Of a stretch of DNA of 64,000 nucleotides, positions 1-13,355 are shown piece after piece (the first letter of the stretch is position 1; every line of letters begins with the position of its first letter). The notes beneath the pieces were generated by a model that saw only the letters and a program-made list of their open reading frames with translations, was not told where the DNA came from and searched no databases. Source of the stretch: Monosporascus cannonballus (taxonomy: Eukaryota > Ascomycota > Sordariomycetes > Xylariales); the NCBI GenBank assembly GCA_004154925.1, contig QJNS01000146.1, forward strand, positions 1-64,000, read 5' to 3'. The translations under genes were made by a program, and so were the position numbers.

Positions 1-67
1 AAGCTAGTATTAAAATGCAACGACATAGAAAATTGAATGGGGAACGGAATAGGACTACCAAAAAAAA

Positions 68-235
<168 letters not shown>

Positions 236-559
236 AAGAGTACTTACTAAACGAAAAAAAAGAAAAATAAAATCTTAAGGGCAAAATTTTTAGAAGAAAG
301 AAAATCGTATTACGACCTAACGGTTTTCGGCCTCAAGAAACGGTTAAATACTATGGTATCAGGCAAAATATTTAAAACACTGTCATGTATCTATGGGTCG
401 CACTAGTAACTACGCTATACAAATTAAGTATAGCTTTTACATGGGTTGACTCTCGATATATAACAACCGGAATTTGAAACTTTTAACGCGTTACAATAGG
501 TATATTCACAGCAAAACAACCCGTTTCTTTAATACTGGCTAATATGGAAACTATCGAAA

Positions 560-1640
560 TCCTTCCGACAGTTCCTATACGTATTAGGCGTCCGAAAGAC
601 CTTCATACTAAGCACCTTATTACCGAATAACGCGCCCGAATACGAACTTTATACTTTAAGGCACGTATAAGTTATGAGCAAATTCGGAAGGCTACCGGTT
701 TTACCAAATTATAAATATAAACCGCGTATACAGCTGCCTAAGCCGCTCCGAAGCCTTATACAGGCCGTTATCGCGATATAAGCCTACAACAAAAAACAAA
801 GCTAGTTAAATTCGTATACTCTTCGAAAGCTAACCGCCGGATGGGCTGGTTTAAACCTTTTTAACGGCTATTTATGGGCGTTTTTGGGATGTACGTTTAT
901 TCGGGAAACATTTTGCCGTTTCGATTTCCGCCGTTATATTACCCATTGTAAGCCATTTTTATTCAAAGCCAATAAGTAAAGCGGTTCGCTTAGGCTTTCG
1001 AACATATTAATTAGAATTTTAACGATTAATGTCGAATTTTATGATTCGACGAAACATAAATAATAAAAAGATATTACCGGAAATAATATGTTATATATCG
1101 TACGGGCGAAAAATAGGACGAAACATATATCGTGGAAAGATATTAACGTAAAGGCGGCTGGATATTTTAAAGTTATTTTTCCGGAGTAACCGGTAAAAGG
1201 CCCGGGGTTTTTTGGGAGAAGGACTAGGGCAAAATTAACGCCAATACGTATTAGGAATATATAATTCCCATAATTAACGAATAGCTTCAAATTAACAGGT
1301 AATATTTTTATCGTTACGACCTTATATTTATATATAACGGCGTTCTGAGTTATATAACAAAAGTTTCGAAACAAAAATTAATCGATTATCATATTCCTCT
1401 TATAGTTTGGCTTTTATATTCGCCCGACCTTAACCTAATCGAAACCGTATGAAACTGGATAAAAATTTATATTAAAAATAAATAAGGATTCGAAAAGATA
1501 ATTTTATACGATAATTTTCGCAAATACGTTAAAAAAAATCTAAGTAGCGGTCCCCGAAAAATAGTTATTAAACGTGATTAAAAAAATGCCCGTACGTTAT
1601 TAGGCTATTATTAACGCCTAGGGGAATTATATAAAACATT
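560..1640 (+). pseudogene. RIP-degraded Tc1/mariner transposase remnant
   Basis: Shredded remains of a Tc1/mariner-type DDE transposase. The clearest trace is at about 1395-1470, where the plus strand reads WLLYSPDLNLIETV, a stop, then NWIK. This matches the family hallmark PYSPDLNPIE.VW, which holds the second catalytic aspartate and the third acidic residue. The stop falls where the family has tryptophan (TGG to TGA), as expected from RIP. Upstream, about 585-700 reads like the helix-turn-helix DNA-binding part, and about 1200-1260 reads like the WG-containing strand before the first catalytic residues. No frame stays open, so it is inactive. Terminal inverted repeats were not found with confidence, so the outer limits are approximate. 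Confidence 0.7.
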
Positions 1641-2817
1641 AAGTTATATTTTTTAAATTTTCTTGTAATTTATATGTTTTATGTATCATTATAATAATTT
1701 AACGCCGGTTATTTACTTTATTTATATTATGTATAACTTTAAATATTAGGTATAAGAATTACAAATACGGAGTTCTTAACGAAAAGGTTAATCCAAGGTG
1801 GGTTATTACAATATAGGCCTCGCGGCCTACATACCTAGCAATGTTTTTAAAATTACCCATAATACCATAGTAAGGACCATACGGACCACCTGGAGGGTTA
1901 CGTAACGGTAATCACTGCCAAGCCGGTAATTATTAATAATCAAAGGTAATCCCAAGTAATTATAATCACTACCGAATATATAATTATAAGTACCTAAGCC
2001 AAAAAGGAGAAGGATATATACGCTTATTATTTCCAGAATTTAGATAAATTTAATTTGCAATATAATATCGTTACCTAAAGCACCCTTGGTATTACAAAAG
2101 ATAACACGTTATTGTATCCATTGTTATAAAGTCCTACGATGTTCCTGCTAATATAAATCCGTACGACTAAGGTTTAATAGTTGGTTAATCCCCTTACCCG
2201 TCACATATTTGTTCTTATAATTTTTCCAACTTGGTCCTTAATAATGATTTTAAAGTAATTTATCTTTACTTTTTTAAATTTACAATATTCGAATTTCGAT
2301 TTGTTAAAAGAATCTTTTTAAAAAATAAATTATATATTAAATTATATGGCTAGTTTAAAATATTAATAATTAGATTACAATTTTAAACCTCTATATTTTT
2401 AAGCATTTAATTTTCCCTAATCCTTTAATTAAACATTTTAGTCAAAATCATTTTTCGTAGACTTTTAATTTTCAAATATTCTTTAATTAATAAGCTTTTG
2501 AAGTTATTTTCTTATTAGTAACTATTCGTATTATTCTCGTTTTATATAGCACAATATACGTTTTTCCGTTTTTATAACCGTAATTATAATTATATGCGTG
2601 TTTAATTAAAACTTTATATTCTTTAAATATTTATTCGAAAATCGAAGGATATGTTAGTAGTTATTTGAAATTATATTCTTTTACTTAGTAGTCATATAAA
2701 TTCGGGTCCGAGAAATTTAGTTTCAAATAGTACGGATAAGGTAAATTATATAACAATACCTAAAAAAGTTGTTAAAATAAAACACTTAATTCGATTTTAT
2801 TAATAATATTAAAAAGC
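1641..2817. other. AT-rich RIP-type DNA, no gene
   Basis: Strongly AT-biased sequence rich in TA steps with stops in all frames. No recognisable protein or RNA gene was seen. It separates the Tc1/mariner remnant from the solo-LTR-like insert and is probably decayed repeat. Confidence 0.6.
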
Positions 2818-2984
2818 TGTCACACTTACTAGAGAGTAGATACACAGCTCCTGAGAGTATATTGACTTGTAGGAAGCTAGAAAATGGTAATCCCTTTTGT
2901 TGTAGGTGATCCACTGATATAGGGCTTCGGAAAGGAACAACAATCACCCGAAGACCCCAGCTAGAGGTGCCCTTTTACATGACA
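2818..2984. mobile_element. Solo LTR-like insertion, not RIP-degraded
   Basis: A 167-bp segment of clearly higher GC content inside AT-rich DNA. It begins TGTCACAC and ends CATGACA, so its tips form a 5-bp inverted repeat with TG...CA ends like an LTR. Flanking five-mers are aaagc on the left and aatgc on the right, a 4-of-5 match compatible with a target site duplication. It has no coding capacity. It is either a solo LTR or a small non-autonomous element. Its intact composition suggests it arrived after the surrounding DNA was mutated, or was too short for RIP to recognise. Confidence 0.5.
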
Positions 2985-3440
2985 AATGCATAATAAATAG
3001 TCAATAATATTTCTAATATTAAATCTATAACAAAATGAACTGGTTAATATATATGCGAAACTCGGACTCTTTAATTAGCCGAGACTAATTATAAGCGTAA
3101 CACCTCGATCCACTTTAATATATTACTCTACTATGGTTAAATTATTATGAAGTTTATAATATAATTATCTAAAATCGAAATATATTTATTAGTATTAATT
3201 TCTTAAACCCAATCTTCCTTTCATAATATGCATATTAGTACTTTTTTATTTTGTTAATTCACCGGCATGGTACGATCCATAAGAATTAGATTTTGAAAGT
3301 TTGAACCGTGCCACAGTATCATATCAAGCGGGATTTCCTGAACCTCTATTAACGTTGGATATCTTGGCTTATACCGCAAAATATTGCAACGAACGAATAC
3401 AATATCTACGCTAAACTCACCCGCTTCTTCAGCAACCCAA

Positions 3441-3740
3441 CTACATTCCGGGGAGCCGAAAGTGGATCTCCACGTGCTTCTTGAGGACGTCTTTTCGCGG
3501 TATGTGGCGCATCCGTCTTTCGTACGTGAACTCCTCAGTGCCTATACAAGTGAGGCATACTGGGTGGGGGAGCACTATAGGATGTATGTTGTAACGCTGA
3601 GCCTCCACAATTCCTTCGGCCTCTGGTGCTTCAAGCTCACGTTTCATTGCCTCATCGTGACCAGGACCCCATTTTGGAGGTTGTGGCTGCGCCTGCGGCG
3701 CAGCAGTCGTAGCCACAGCTATAGCTTTTGATCAAAAAGT
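3441..3740 (-). pseudogene. C-terminal fragment with Cys/His finger, preserved end of arm L
   Basis: A GC-rich patch at the outer end of arm L keeps about 95 codons open on the minus strand, running from about 3740 to 3441. An Ala/Pro/Gln-rich linker (AAPQAQPQPPKWGPGHDEA) leads into a C-x2-C ... H-x4-H finger: CLTC, then YERRMRH, then KKHVEIHF. This layout (CLxCxG, then YExR, then a DxLxKHVExHF helix) resembles the Zn finger found C-terminally in fungal FluG-domain/DUF3435 proteins; that is recollection, not a search. Upstream codons fall into RIP-degraded DNA, and a TGA at about 3730 probably replaced an arginine codon. The listed methionine is internal. The same linker recurs in arm R at 38,543-38,620 in opposite orientation, where it is cut short. 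Confidence 0.5.
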
Positions 3741-5199
3741 ATCTGTTAGGCGTCCAATATATCAGCTAAACTCCTTTAAAAATAATATCCACAAAAATAA
3801 TAAAACTTCCAAAATAAGGCCTAATAACAAATTATAATTTTTTCGTTTTATTTGGTACGTTTTTATATAAATTTGCAAAAATATTTATTATTAATTTTGG
3901 TAATAAATATTCATTAGAAAATTTCGAATATTTTAACTTATATAATTTAATACAAAATTAAAATCTTTATTTTTAATATAATTATAGTTTTAATTAATAC
4001 GGAAAAAAATTATTACAATAAAGGAATTATTTAAAATTTCGATTAATATATGCTATAACGCTTTATCTTTTTAAGCTAATATAATAATAATATATAAAGC
4101 TTAAAATCTTCGGTAATAAACCCCGAAATATATTTTTTTCTTAATTACCTAAATACGAATAATATATTCGAAAATTTAAGATAAATATCTTAAATTTTTG
4201 AACATTTAACTTTTAAAAATAAAACGTTTATTTTTATTTAATATTTTTACTAATTTTTTGCCGATACAAACGTAATCAACCTATATGCCAACATTATGTA
4301 TACGGCCGATACCCCTACGATAATCCTACGCCGTCGGTTTATCCGTCTTATATTAGGCGTTATATTTAACGGATAAAGCCATATTTTCTAATGACAACAA
4401 ATTAATATAATATATAATTTAATTTTCGAAAAACTTAATATTTTTCTATTATTAAAATAAATTTTAAAATAGTCTTAATTATTATTTAGATTATATTATT
4501 AATTACATTAATGGAAAAATAAGGAACTTTTATATTAATAATTTTATATTTTGTTTTTGTTTTAATATTTACAATTACGAAAAAGTTTAATTTAAACATA
4601 TTCGATCGTATAGCTGCCGCATAATATAATTGTTTTTTTGAATTTTAAAAAAATATCGAACAATTAATTTTAAATTGCCATATTAAACCTTGTTTTCAAA
4701 TAACGATATAATTTAGTTACTATTAATATAATATATTTATTATCGGAATAAAGATATTTTCGACTAAAATATATTAATATCTATAATATACGTTTTATTT
4801 TTTTAATTTATATGTATTAATTTATATATATCATAATTATTAGTAATATTATCAAAGGAATTACGAAATATAACGGTTTTTCTTAAATTAGCGGTTTAAT
4901 TCAATATAATTATAAGGCGAAAATTCGGCTTTTAATACTAATTATTCCGAAATCGATATTATTATTTTTTCTATATCCAAAAATTAATATTCAAATTAAA
5001 AGTATTTAAAGTTTCTAATAATTAATATATCTGCGCTATTACATAATTTCCTTTTAATCAAATTTAATAATTTATATTTTATTATTAAAATTATTATTTA
5101 TATTAATAACAGGGCGAAAATTATACATATCTATAATTACCTAATTAGGACCATAATAAACCGGAGGTATTTATCGAAAATTATAAAAAAAGGTATTAA

Positions 5200-5405
5200 T
5201 ATAAGAATACAGCCCCTATAAGGATAAGGCTGGTAACCGACCAGCCACCGATCAGTCACCGACCCACTTATTAATATAAATCTACCATCTGGCAACTAAT
5301 ACGAAACGCCAGATAAAAGTAACCTAATATATTTACTTTTTGAAATCTGCTTTACGACTAGTTGGAAATTACCTTACCCAGCTTACAGTTATCCATTATT
5401 TTATA
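5200..5405 (+). repeat. Gypsy-1 5' LTR
   Basis: 206-bp LTR starting TATAAGAATACAGCC. It contains the segment TCTACCATCTGGCA and ends CCATTATTTTATA. It aligns along its whole length with the 3' LTR, and most differences are C/T or G/A. Confidence 0.85.
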
Positions 5406-8400
5406 ATTTTTCCATATATTATGGAAGATAACGCGATAACCATTAAAAACAAAGCTTATCGATTGTAAAACGAACCTAAGTTACTAATCAAAAAAACCGC
5501 CGATTGGAACCTAATCGATAAACGATCGATTACGGTACGGAAATAGGCAAAAAAGCTTATAACGGAATCCTAACGGGCACAGGATTATGGTTCTTAAAAT
5601 CCTAAATCCCTTTACATATATAATAAAGACGTATCCCGATAATTATTAATTAAACGGTCGAAAAATAAACGTAATATAATAACCGCGTCCCGGAATTCAT
5701 AATAAAAAAAGTTAAGCCCTTAAATAATAATCAGATTTTAAAAATTATTTATTAATAAAACGAATAATATTTGGAATTATTCCGATAATTAGCCGAATAA
5801 CAAATAATGGTATAAGTTAAAAAAATAAAGCTTTATAAATTAATTATAATATTATCGCAAAAACTTAAAAATAATAAATAAATATTTCATTATGATTAAT
5901 CGAAATTTTTCGAACATATATTAATTAAAAAAAAGAAAATTAAATAAAGTTTATTACGGAACCTTATGTCGAAAACCCAAAATAAAATATTTTTATTTTT
6001 ATTTAATAAGTTATAAGCTATATAAATGTTTTTATTATAAACGTTTAATAATTATACCGTATTATGCTTAATTATTTTGATTACGAAAAAAGATTAAAAA
6101 TAAAAAACTTATAGATTTTCATTAAGTAAAATTATGTAAATCCTAATTTTCTAGATACAAAATATAAGAAATAATTTATGGAATTATGATAACGATCTGA
6201 TTAATCGCCGTTAAATCTTTACGTTAAATAACGGCTTTTAATTTATAAAACAAAATTTACGGATATTTTTAGCCCGGAAAATAATCGGAATATTAAACGT
6301 TTTGCTTTTAATTACTTTTATAAATTAATACCAGGATTACGAAATATTTTATTACGAAAGAAATGTTAAATTAAAACAAATTAATAACGTAATAAATAAG
6401 ATAAAATATTATTAAGACGTTTGGAAAAAGGGGAAGGAAAATTAATTATTTGCAGCCAAAAGTATTAATAAAAATAAACGATTTTATTTTATTATTTTCG
6501 GAAAAGAAATTTTGAAAACAAATTAAAGGAGGTATATAAAAATAATAAGGACCGTAAGCGTTCTTATATTCGCAAAGCAGATAATTACCGATTTAATATT
6601 AATTAAAATAAATTTATATAATTTAACATTTTGAATTTTTATAAGGGCTTATTTAAATATTATAATTATAGAAAATTGGGTTATAAAAATATAAATTATA
6701 AACCTAAAAAAGATATGAAAACCTTATTATTTCGGCCATACGAAAATAAATTTTCAAAGGCCGTATAAAATGTTATAATATATAACGATAAATTAAATTA
6801 ATTTCTAAATGTAAACCTAAGAAAACAGCCTGAATAAACGTATATATTTTATTTATTTCGGTTAATAACTGCAAAATAATCGGAATAAAGCCGGCTTTTA
6901 AAAAAGAATTACTTATTAAGAGAAACATGAGGAATATAATAATAGAAATAAATATGGATGCCGGAATATAAGTAAATATTATAAGCAAAAATTTAATGAA
7001 AAAACTTAATTTTTAATTAATTTCCGTAAATATTTTCGGTTTTATTCGCGGTAACGGCGTATGTATTAAATATTATAGTATTTATAAAACTTTTATTAAT
7101 ATAATAAATAATAACGGAAACAAATAAGAATTTAAGTAAATTTATGTTATAATATATTACGATTAAAAAATACCCGATTTCTTATTATTTAAACCCGGTA
7201 TAAATAAATTAAAAATCTTATTAAATATAGTTATAAATTAATAATTATATGGATTATTATAAAAGGTCGATAAATAGAAAATCATAAACCTAATGTTGTT
7301 TGGTAAGCAAATTTATATTATTAACTTAATAAATTTAACCGAAAAACTAAATATCTTGGAATTCGGAAAAAAATAAAAATAAAATATAATCGATTTTTTT
7401 GTATATCTAAAGAATTTTCGGCGAATATATTCCGAAAAGTAATAAAAAATACTTTTGTTGTTAAAGACAAAATATATGATAAATTTAATCCAGGGAAAAA
7501 TACTTTTATTCGGCCTAATTTACTTTATTTCGGAAGCCCAAAAAAAGTATTCGAAAAATATATCCGAATAAACTTAAAGGTAAACCGGATATGTTATTCG
7601 AAAATAAACGTAAAAATACCAATATTATTTATGCTTAAAAAGGACGGTAATTTTCGATTATATATTAATTATAAAAGGTTAAATTAAGTAATTATAGAAA
7701 ATCGATATATTTTATTTTTAATTTGCAATGTAATAAATTTCCCTAGGATAATTAAGGTATTTTCGAAGATTAATTTTAAAAATATTTATTACCGTATTAA
7801 AATTAAAAAAATAATTAATAAAAAACAGTTTTTTAAACGTAATACGAGTAATTTGAATATATAAATATATTATTTGGCCTTATTAATACGTTAATTACGT
7901 TTTAAACCTATATATATGAAGTATTAATTGGATAGGTTAATTCTATATATATAATATATTTAGATAATATAATTATTTATTTTAGTAACGAAAAAGAATT
8001 ATACGAAATATTTTTAATTAATTTATAAACGGTCATTATAATATTAATTATTTATCAAAGTATTTAAATATAAATCTCTTTAAAAAAAATAAAATTTTTA
8101 CGATTTATAATTAATATCGATAATTTGGAAATAAGCCGCTAGCGGGTTAATAGAATGAAAACGTAATTAAAACCAAAATTAATTTATAATATTTAAATAT
8201 TTTTAGGATTTGTAAATTTTTATCGGAAAGTTATCGTTTATTATTTGTATATTACCGAACTTATTATTAAGCTTTTAAAAAAGGCGTAAAGCAAAGGTAA
8301 AATAATAAAATTTAAATAATCCGAAAAAATTAAAAAGGTATTTTAAAATTTAACAAATATTTTTAATGGAAAATTATTTTTTAATATTAAGATAATATTA

Positions 8401-11400
8401 AAAATATTAGAGTTAAAATAAATACTTTGATAAAAGCTATATTAAAAATATTTTTATATAAATACGGAAAATATGAACGCTTAATTATATATTAGTTGCG
8501 AAAATTACATTTAACCGAAAAATAATAAGTTATAAAATAATAAAAATTATTAGCGATTATAAAAAACTAAAAATATTAATAGTAATATTTTAAAGGTACT
8601 AAAAACTTTTTTTAAATATTTATTAATTATATGGCGTTAAAAAATATAATAAAGCCGTTAACGCGCGACCTTAAAGGAAAGTTAACCTAATAGATTTATT
8701 ATTTTACGTAATTTAATTTTAAGATTTAATATTAATTGGGTACCGCCAACCCGGTAAATAAGCTATTTAAATGCCCGGATTATATATTAAGAAAACTCGC
8801 ATATAAAAACGTAATTCCCATATTATTTAAGAAATTCGGATTAACGAATAACATATTAAAAAACGTACGAAAAACAGTTGCAAATATATAACGTAATTTA
8901 GAATATTATAAAAAGGTAAAAGGGTTTATAAAAATAACGTAAAATTCGCTTTTTATAAAGTTTTCAAATAGACTTTAGGTAACGGAAATTTAAGTAGTTA
9001 TTATCTGTATAAAAAAAGCAGAAAACCTTTATTTTATAATTATAAAGAATTTTTAAAAGGAAAAGGAAAATAAAGAATTATGTATCTGCCGAATTTATCG
9101 TTTATAAATAATAATATAAGTACGAATCGTAATAGTAATACGATTAACGGTTAAATAACGATAACCGTAAGTTGTAATCGTATTACGATCGGATTCTGAT
9201 AAATTTAAAGAAAACAAAATTAATATTAAAGTTATTATTTATAATTAATACGTTTTACGTCCATTAATAAAAAAGTTATTTAAAAATAAAACGGTATTTT
9301 AACCGAAAGTTTCCCGATAAATTTACGATTAGGTTCGAAACTTACAAATTAAGGATTTAAATATCATAAAATTAATACAAATAATTGGACGTTAAGCCGA
9401 AATAAGAAGAAAATATTTCCTGGACATAAAAGAAAATCTTATATTACTAAAATAAATTTGTAATTTTATCGTAAAACGTTTTACGAAAATAATTAATTAA
9501 TTAATATCATAATAATTGACAGGCAAAATATATAAGATATATTTATATATTAAAATTAATAATTACAACCTTTTATTAAGCAAATATAACAAATAATGTC
9601 TGAAAATATATTAATTAATATCTAAATTATTAAGGCATAATAAAGTTATGTTATAAACTATATAGATAATTAAAATCTCTGCCGTTACCTAAATAATTTT
9701 TCTACAAAATCTTATTAAATTTTATTATGCGATTTCTTAAAACCTTAAATTTAAATAAGTTAAAATACGATATAATCCTGGTAATTATCGACGGTTTTAC
9801 GAAATTTAAATTATTTATTTTACGGTTAAAGTTTTATCGATAATTAAATTAATCTGATTACTTTATAACAAAATTAAATATACATTCGGTAGATTAACCG
9901 AAATTATTAATAATAAACATAAATTATTAATAAATTAATTTTTAGCGAAATTTTGTAAAAAGCAAATAATAAAGCGGCGAATATTAATTATTTATTATCT
10001 GCAAACCGATAAGCAAATAAAATATATTTATTAGGTTTTAAAATAATATTTCCGTAATTACGGTAATAAATATTAACGAAATTAAATAAAATTATTATAA
10101 AATACGGAATTCGTATATAATAATACGCGAAACGTATTTACCGGTCATTTTTCGTTCGAAACCTTATATAAATATTATTTAAAAATAATAAAATATTTTT
10201 ATAAAGGTTTAAAAAATAAGTATAAAAAATTAAAAAAAGGCTTTAAAAAATAACGGTTGTTTGTCGAATAATATATAAATATTAGGAGAAAATAACGATA
10301 ATTTAAAAGAAATATTATAATTAACGCCATACGCCTATAAAATTTTAATTTGAGTCATAAATAAATTTATTAATTAAAAATATTAAATTCAAAAATAAAT
10401 ATTTCGTATTTATTTATATCCAGGTTATAATTAAAAATTAATATATTTTTAAGTACATAAAGTAATCTTTTTAATTAAATATTAATAAATATATAATATA
10501 TTTTTGATATTTTTATTAAAGCCGTAATATAACTAAAAACCGAATAATATTTAGATAACGTTTCCGGATCTAATAAAAAAATTATTTATTACCGAAATAA
10601 CCGGGGGTAATACGAATATTTAATTAAATAAAAAGGTTGGCACGCCGAATATAATATATAAAAATTTTAAAAATACCTTAAATATGCGCTTAAGATATTA
10701 TAATGTTACGAAAAAAAAGTTAAATACGTATATAAAAAATAAAACGACGTAAAAACCGTAAGATAATAATAACTCAATCGGAAATTAATTACCTAATAAT
10801 TATAAAAATTATAAAAAATAATTTTAAGTAAATTTGAAATATTAATTTTAAAATATTTTTTAATTATATAATTATTTTTAAATTTTTGGCGAATAATTAT
10901 TTTATCGTATACCGGTCGAAAACGGATAAACGATATAAAAAAAATCGAATTTTTATTTCCAAAATAACATTTTGCGTTTAATTATGAAATTTTACGTTAA
11001 TTAACTCTTAATAAATATATTAAGGAAATTAATATAAAAATATCGGAAACTAATTTGAAAATATACGATAACAAAAAATAAGTACGTTTATTAAATTTAT
11101 TAGGCGTAAAACCCGGAAAATATTTAAAAACGTTTTATTTTTAACAAAATATAAGGTTTAAATAACCGTAATATAATTTGTTATTAATCGGAAATAAGGC
11201 GCCGTCCTTAAAATATTTAATATATTTAAGTTTAATAATAATTTCGCCGGATAAAACTATTTTTTTAATTATAATCATTAATAAATATTAAAGTTTTATT
11301 GAAATGTTGAAAAATAAATAGAAAATATAACAGTATAACAACTTTCGAAAATTACTTTACTTATAGGGCTATTTTAAAATTCTGCTTAATTAAAAATTAA

Positions 11401-12358
11401 TTACGAAATAATAAAAAAACCGTAATATTTATAAAAAAAAACTTAAATTTGCAAACTTATAAAACGGTATTAAAACTATATTTCTGTAATTATAACGAAT
11501 AATCGGAAATCGATTTCCGTTATATTAAAAAAATAATACTTTTTAATAATAATTGCGTTAAAGGTAAGTTCGGCCTTGCGAAAAACGTCAAGTCGACGAC
11601 CGATCGCAATTATGTCGGAATTTTCGTATTAGGTACCTATAATACCAACTTTTTCGAGTTCGTCGATTAATTCCTAATTATCGGTATTAAATTAAAAGAT
11701 TATTTAGGCGGTATTTATAAAGACGATCGGAATTTAAATGGAAATTAAATAATAATATTAATAATATGAAAAATAATTATTTATTACGCGAAATATTTAT
11801 AATAATACTTAGTTATAATATAATTTAAGGCGTTTAAAATTTAAATACAAATCGTAAAGTAATAAAAATAACGTTATATTACATAAATATAATACGGCTT
11901 ATTACTGCCCGTAATATAATTAATATTTATCTTATTATCGGCGTTAAAGGGATAATATTAGAAAAAATCTTAATCCTTTTTAATATTAAAATATTATTTC
12001 TTTTGAAATTGCTTTCGAAAAAAAATATAACAAATGGAAATAATACGTAAAATAAACGGAAAAAGCAAAATAAAAATAAAGAAAAACGGAAAACCGAATA
12101 TAACGTATACGTAAAAAAAGCAAAAATCTAAGTGCAAAAAAAGGTAAACAAAACGGAATTAAAAATATATTATAATAAAGAATCAAATGGAACATAAGGA
12201 ATTACATAATATAATATATATTTATTCTTACGGTAATTACTTATAATTTAATATAACGGTAAATTATCTGTAAATATACGAAACCAGATTTGCAAAACGC
12301 GTTATATCAAATTAATAATAATATTATTAAGGATTAATAACTTAAAAAAAGGAATAAT

Positions 12359-12564
12359 TAGAAGAATATAACCCCTATAAAAATAAAACTGATAATTAAC
12401 TAATTACCAATTAGCTATTAATCTACTTATTAATATAGATTTACCATCTAGCAGTTAATAGGAAATGCTAGATAAAAATAACCTAATATATTTATTTCTT
12501 GGAATCTGCTTTACGACTAGTCGGAGATCACCTCACTTAGCTCACAGTTATCCATTATCTTACA
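12359..12564 (+). repeat. Gypsy-1 3' LTR
   Basis: 206-bp LTR starting TAGAAGAATATAACC and ending CCATTATCTTACA. It is followed directly by the ATTAA target duplication. It is the same length as the 5' copy and differs from it mostly by transitions. Confidence 0.85.
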
Positions 12565-13355
12565 ATTAAGTTTTATAATTTCGAAATATCTTACGAAAAC
12601 CAAATTCGTATATATAATAACTTAAAATCATTAAATAATTTTATCCGTATCGTCGCATTTGTTATTGCTTTTGGATTAAGTATAAATATTCCGGATATTA
12701 ATCGATTAATATAATAAAATATACTGTAAAATCTTTCGATTAAAAATTTATAATAACAATTTAATCCAACGGTTTATAATTATAAACGATTAAATATAAT
12801 TAATTATAAACAAATTATATTATTTGCACTTTATTAAGCATTCGATAAGTATAAAACGAAGTCGTTTATTTTAAAAAGGAAATTAAAATAATTAAAAGAA
12901 ATCTAAGCCCGGCAAATTAAAAACCGTATTATTTATAAAAATATAAAGGTTATAATAAAATATAACGTAACGAATTCGGATAATAAAGAAAATAATACGT
13001 AATTTATCGCGAATAATCCTAATTAGGATAAAATAATTATCAAATTTTAATTTTAGTTATCGTCTAGTTAAAATATTTTTAAATTTCCGAAATAAAATAA
13101 TTCTAATTTGCGGTATCGGATAAAGATAAAGCCTTAATAATACGCATTATTTAACAGTAAATATGTACGTAAAACGACTTTAGCATATTTAAAAAAAGAC
13201 GAAATTATTATATTAAAAAAGGGCAGTTATAACCCAATTCTCATTAGACCTTATTATAATATATATACGCCTAACTTCCTCCATATATCCGAACTTTTAA
13301 ATTCGAAAATATTTGCATAAAAATAATTAAAAGGCGGTTCGGTAAAGGCGGTTCT

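Larger units (their letters stand above)
5200..12564 (+). mobile_element. Gypsy-1: complete Ty3/Gypsy LTR retrotransposon, RIP-degraded
   Basis: A 7365-bp element with two 206-bp direct LTRs (5200-5405 and 12,359-12,564) flanked by the 5-bp duplication ATTAA (5195-5199 and 12,565-12,569). LTR tips read TA..CA on the 3' copy and TA..TA on the 5' copy, consistent with an original TG..CA after RIP. Reverse transcriptase traces lie at about 7630-7900 (FRLYINYKRLN, then NRYILFL, then KVFSKINFKNIYYRIKI), equivalent to the family's YRxLN, NRYPLP and KLDLRxAYHRI motifs. Integrase follows at about 9980-10,060 (LQTDKQ, from the QTDGQTE motif). RT before integrase places it in Ty3/Gypsy. It is inserted in arm L, and arm R retains the unoccupied site at about 37,006. 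Confidence 0.85.

Noticed and set aside
3384..3731. 115-codon plus-strand frame over the preserved patch
   Set aside because: Antisense to the Cys/His-finger frame, which has recognisable motifs and a matching copy in arm R.
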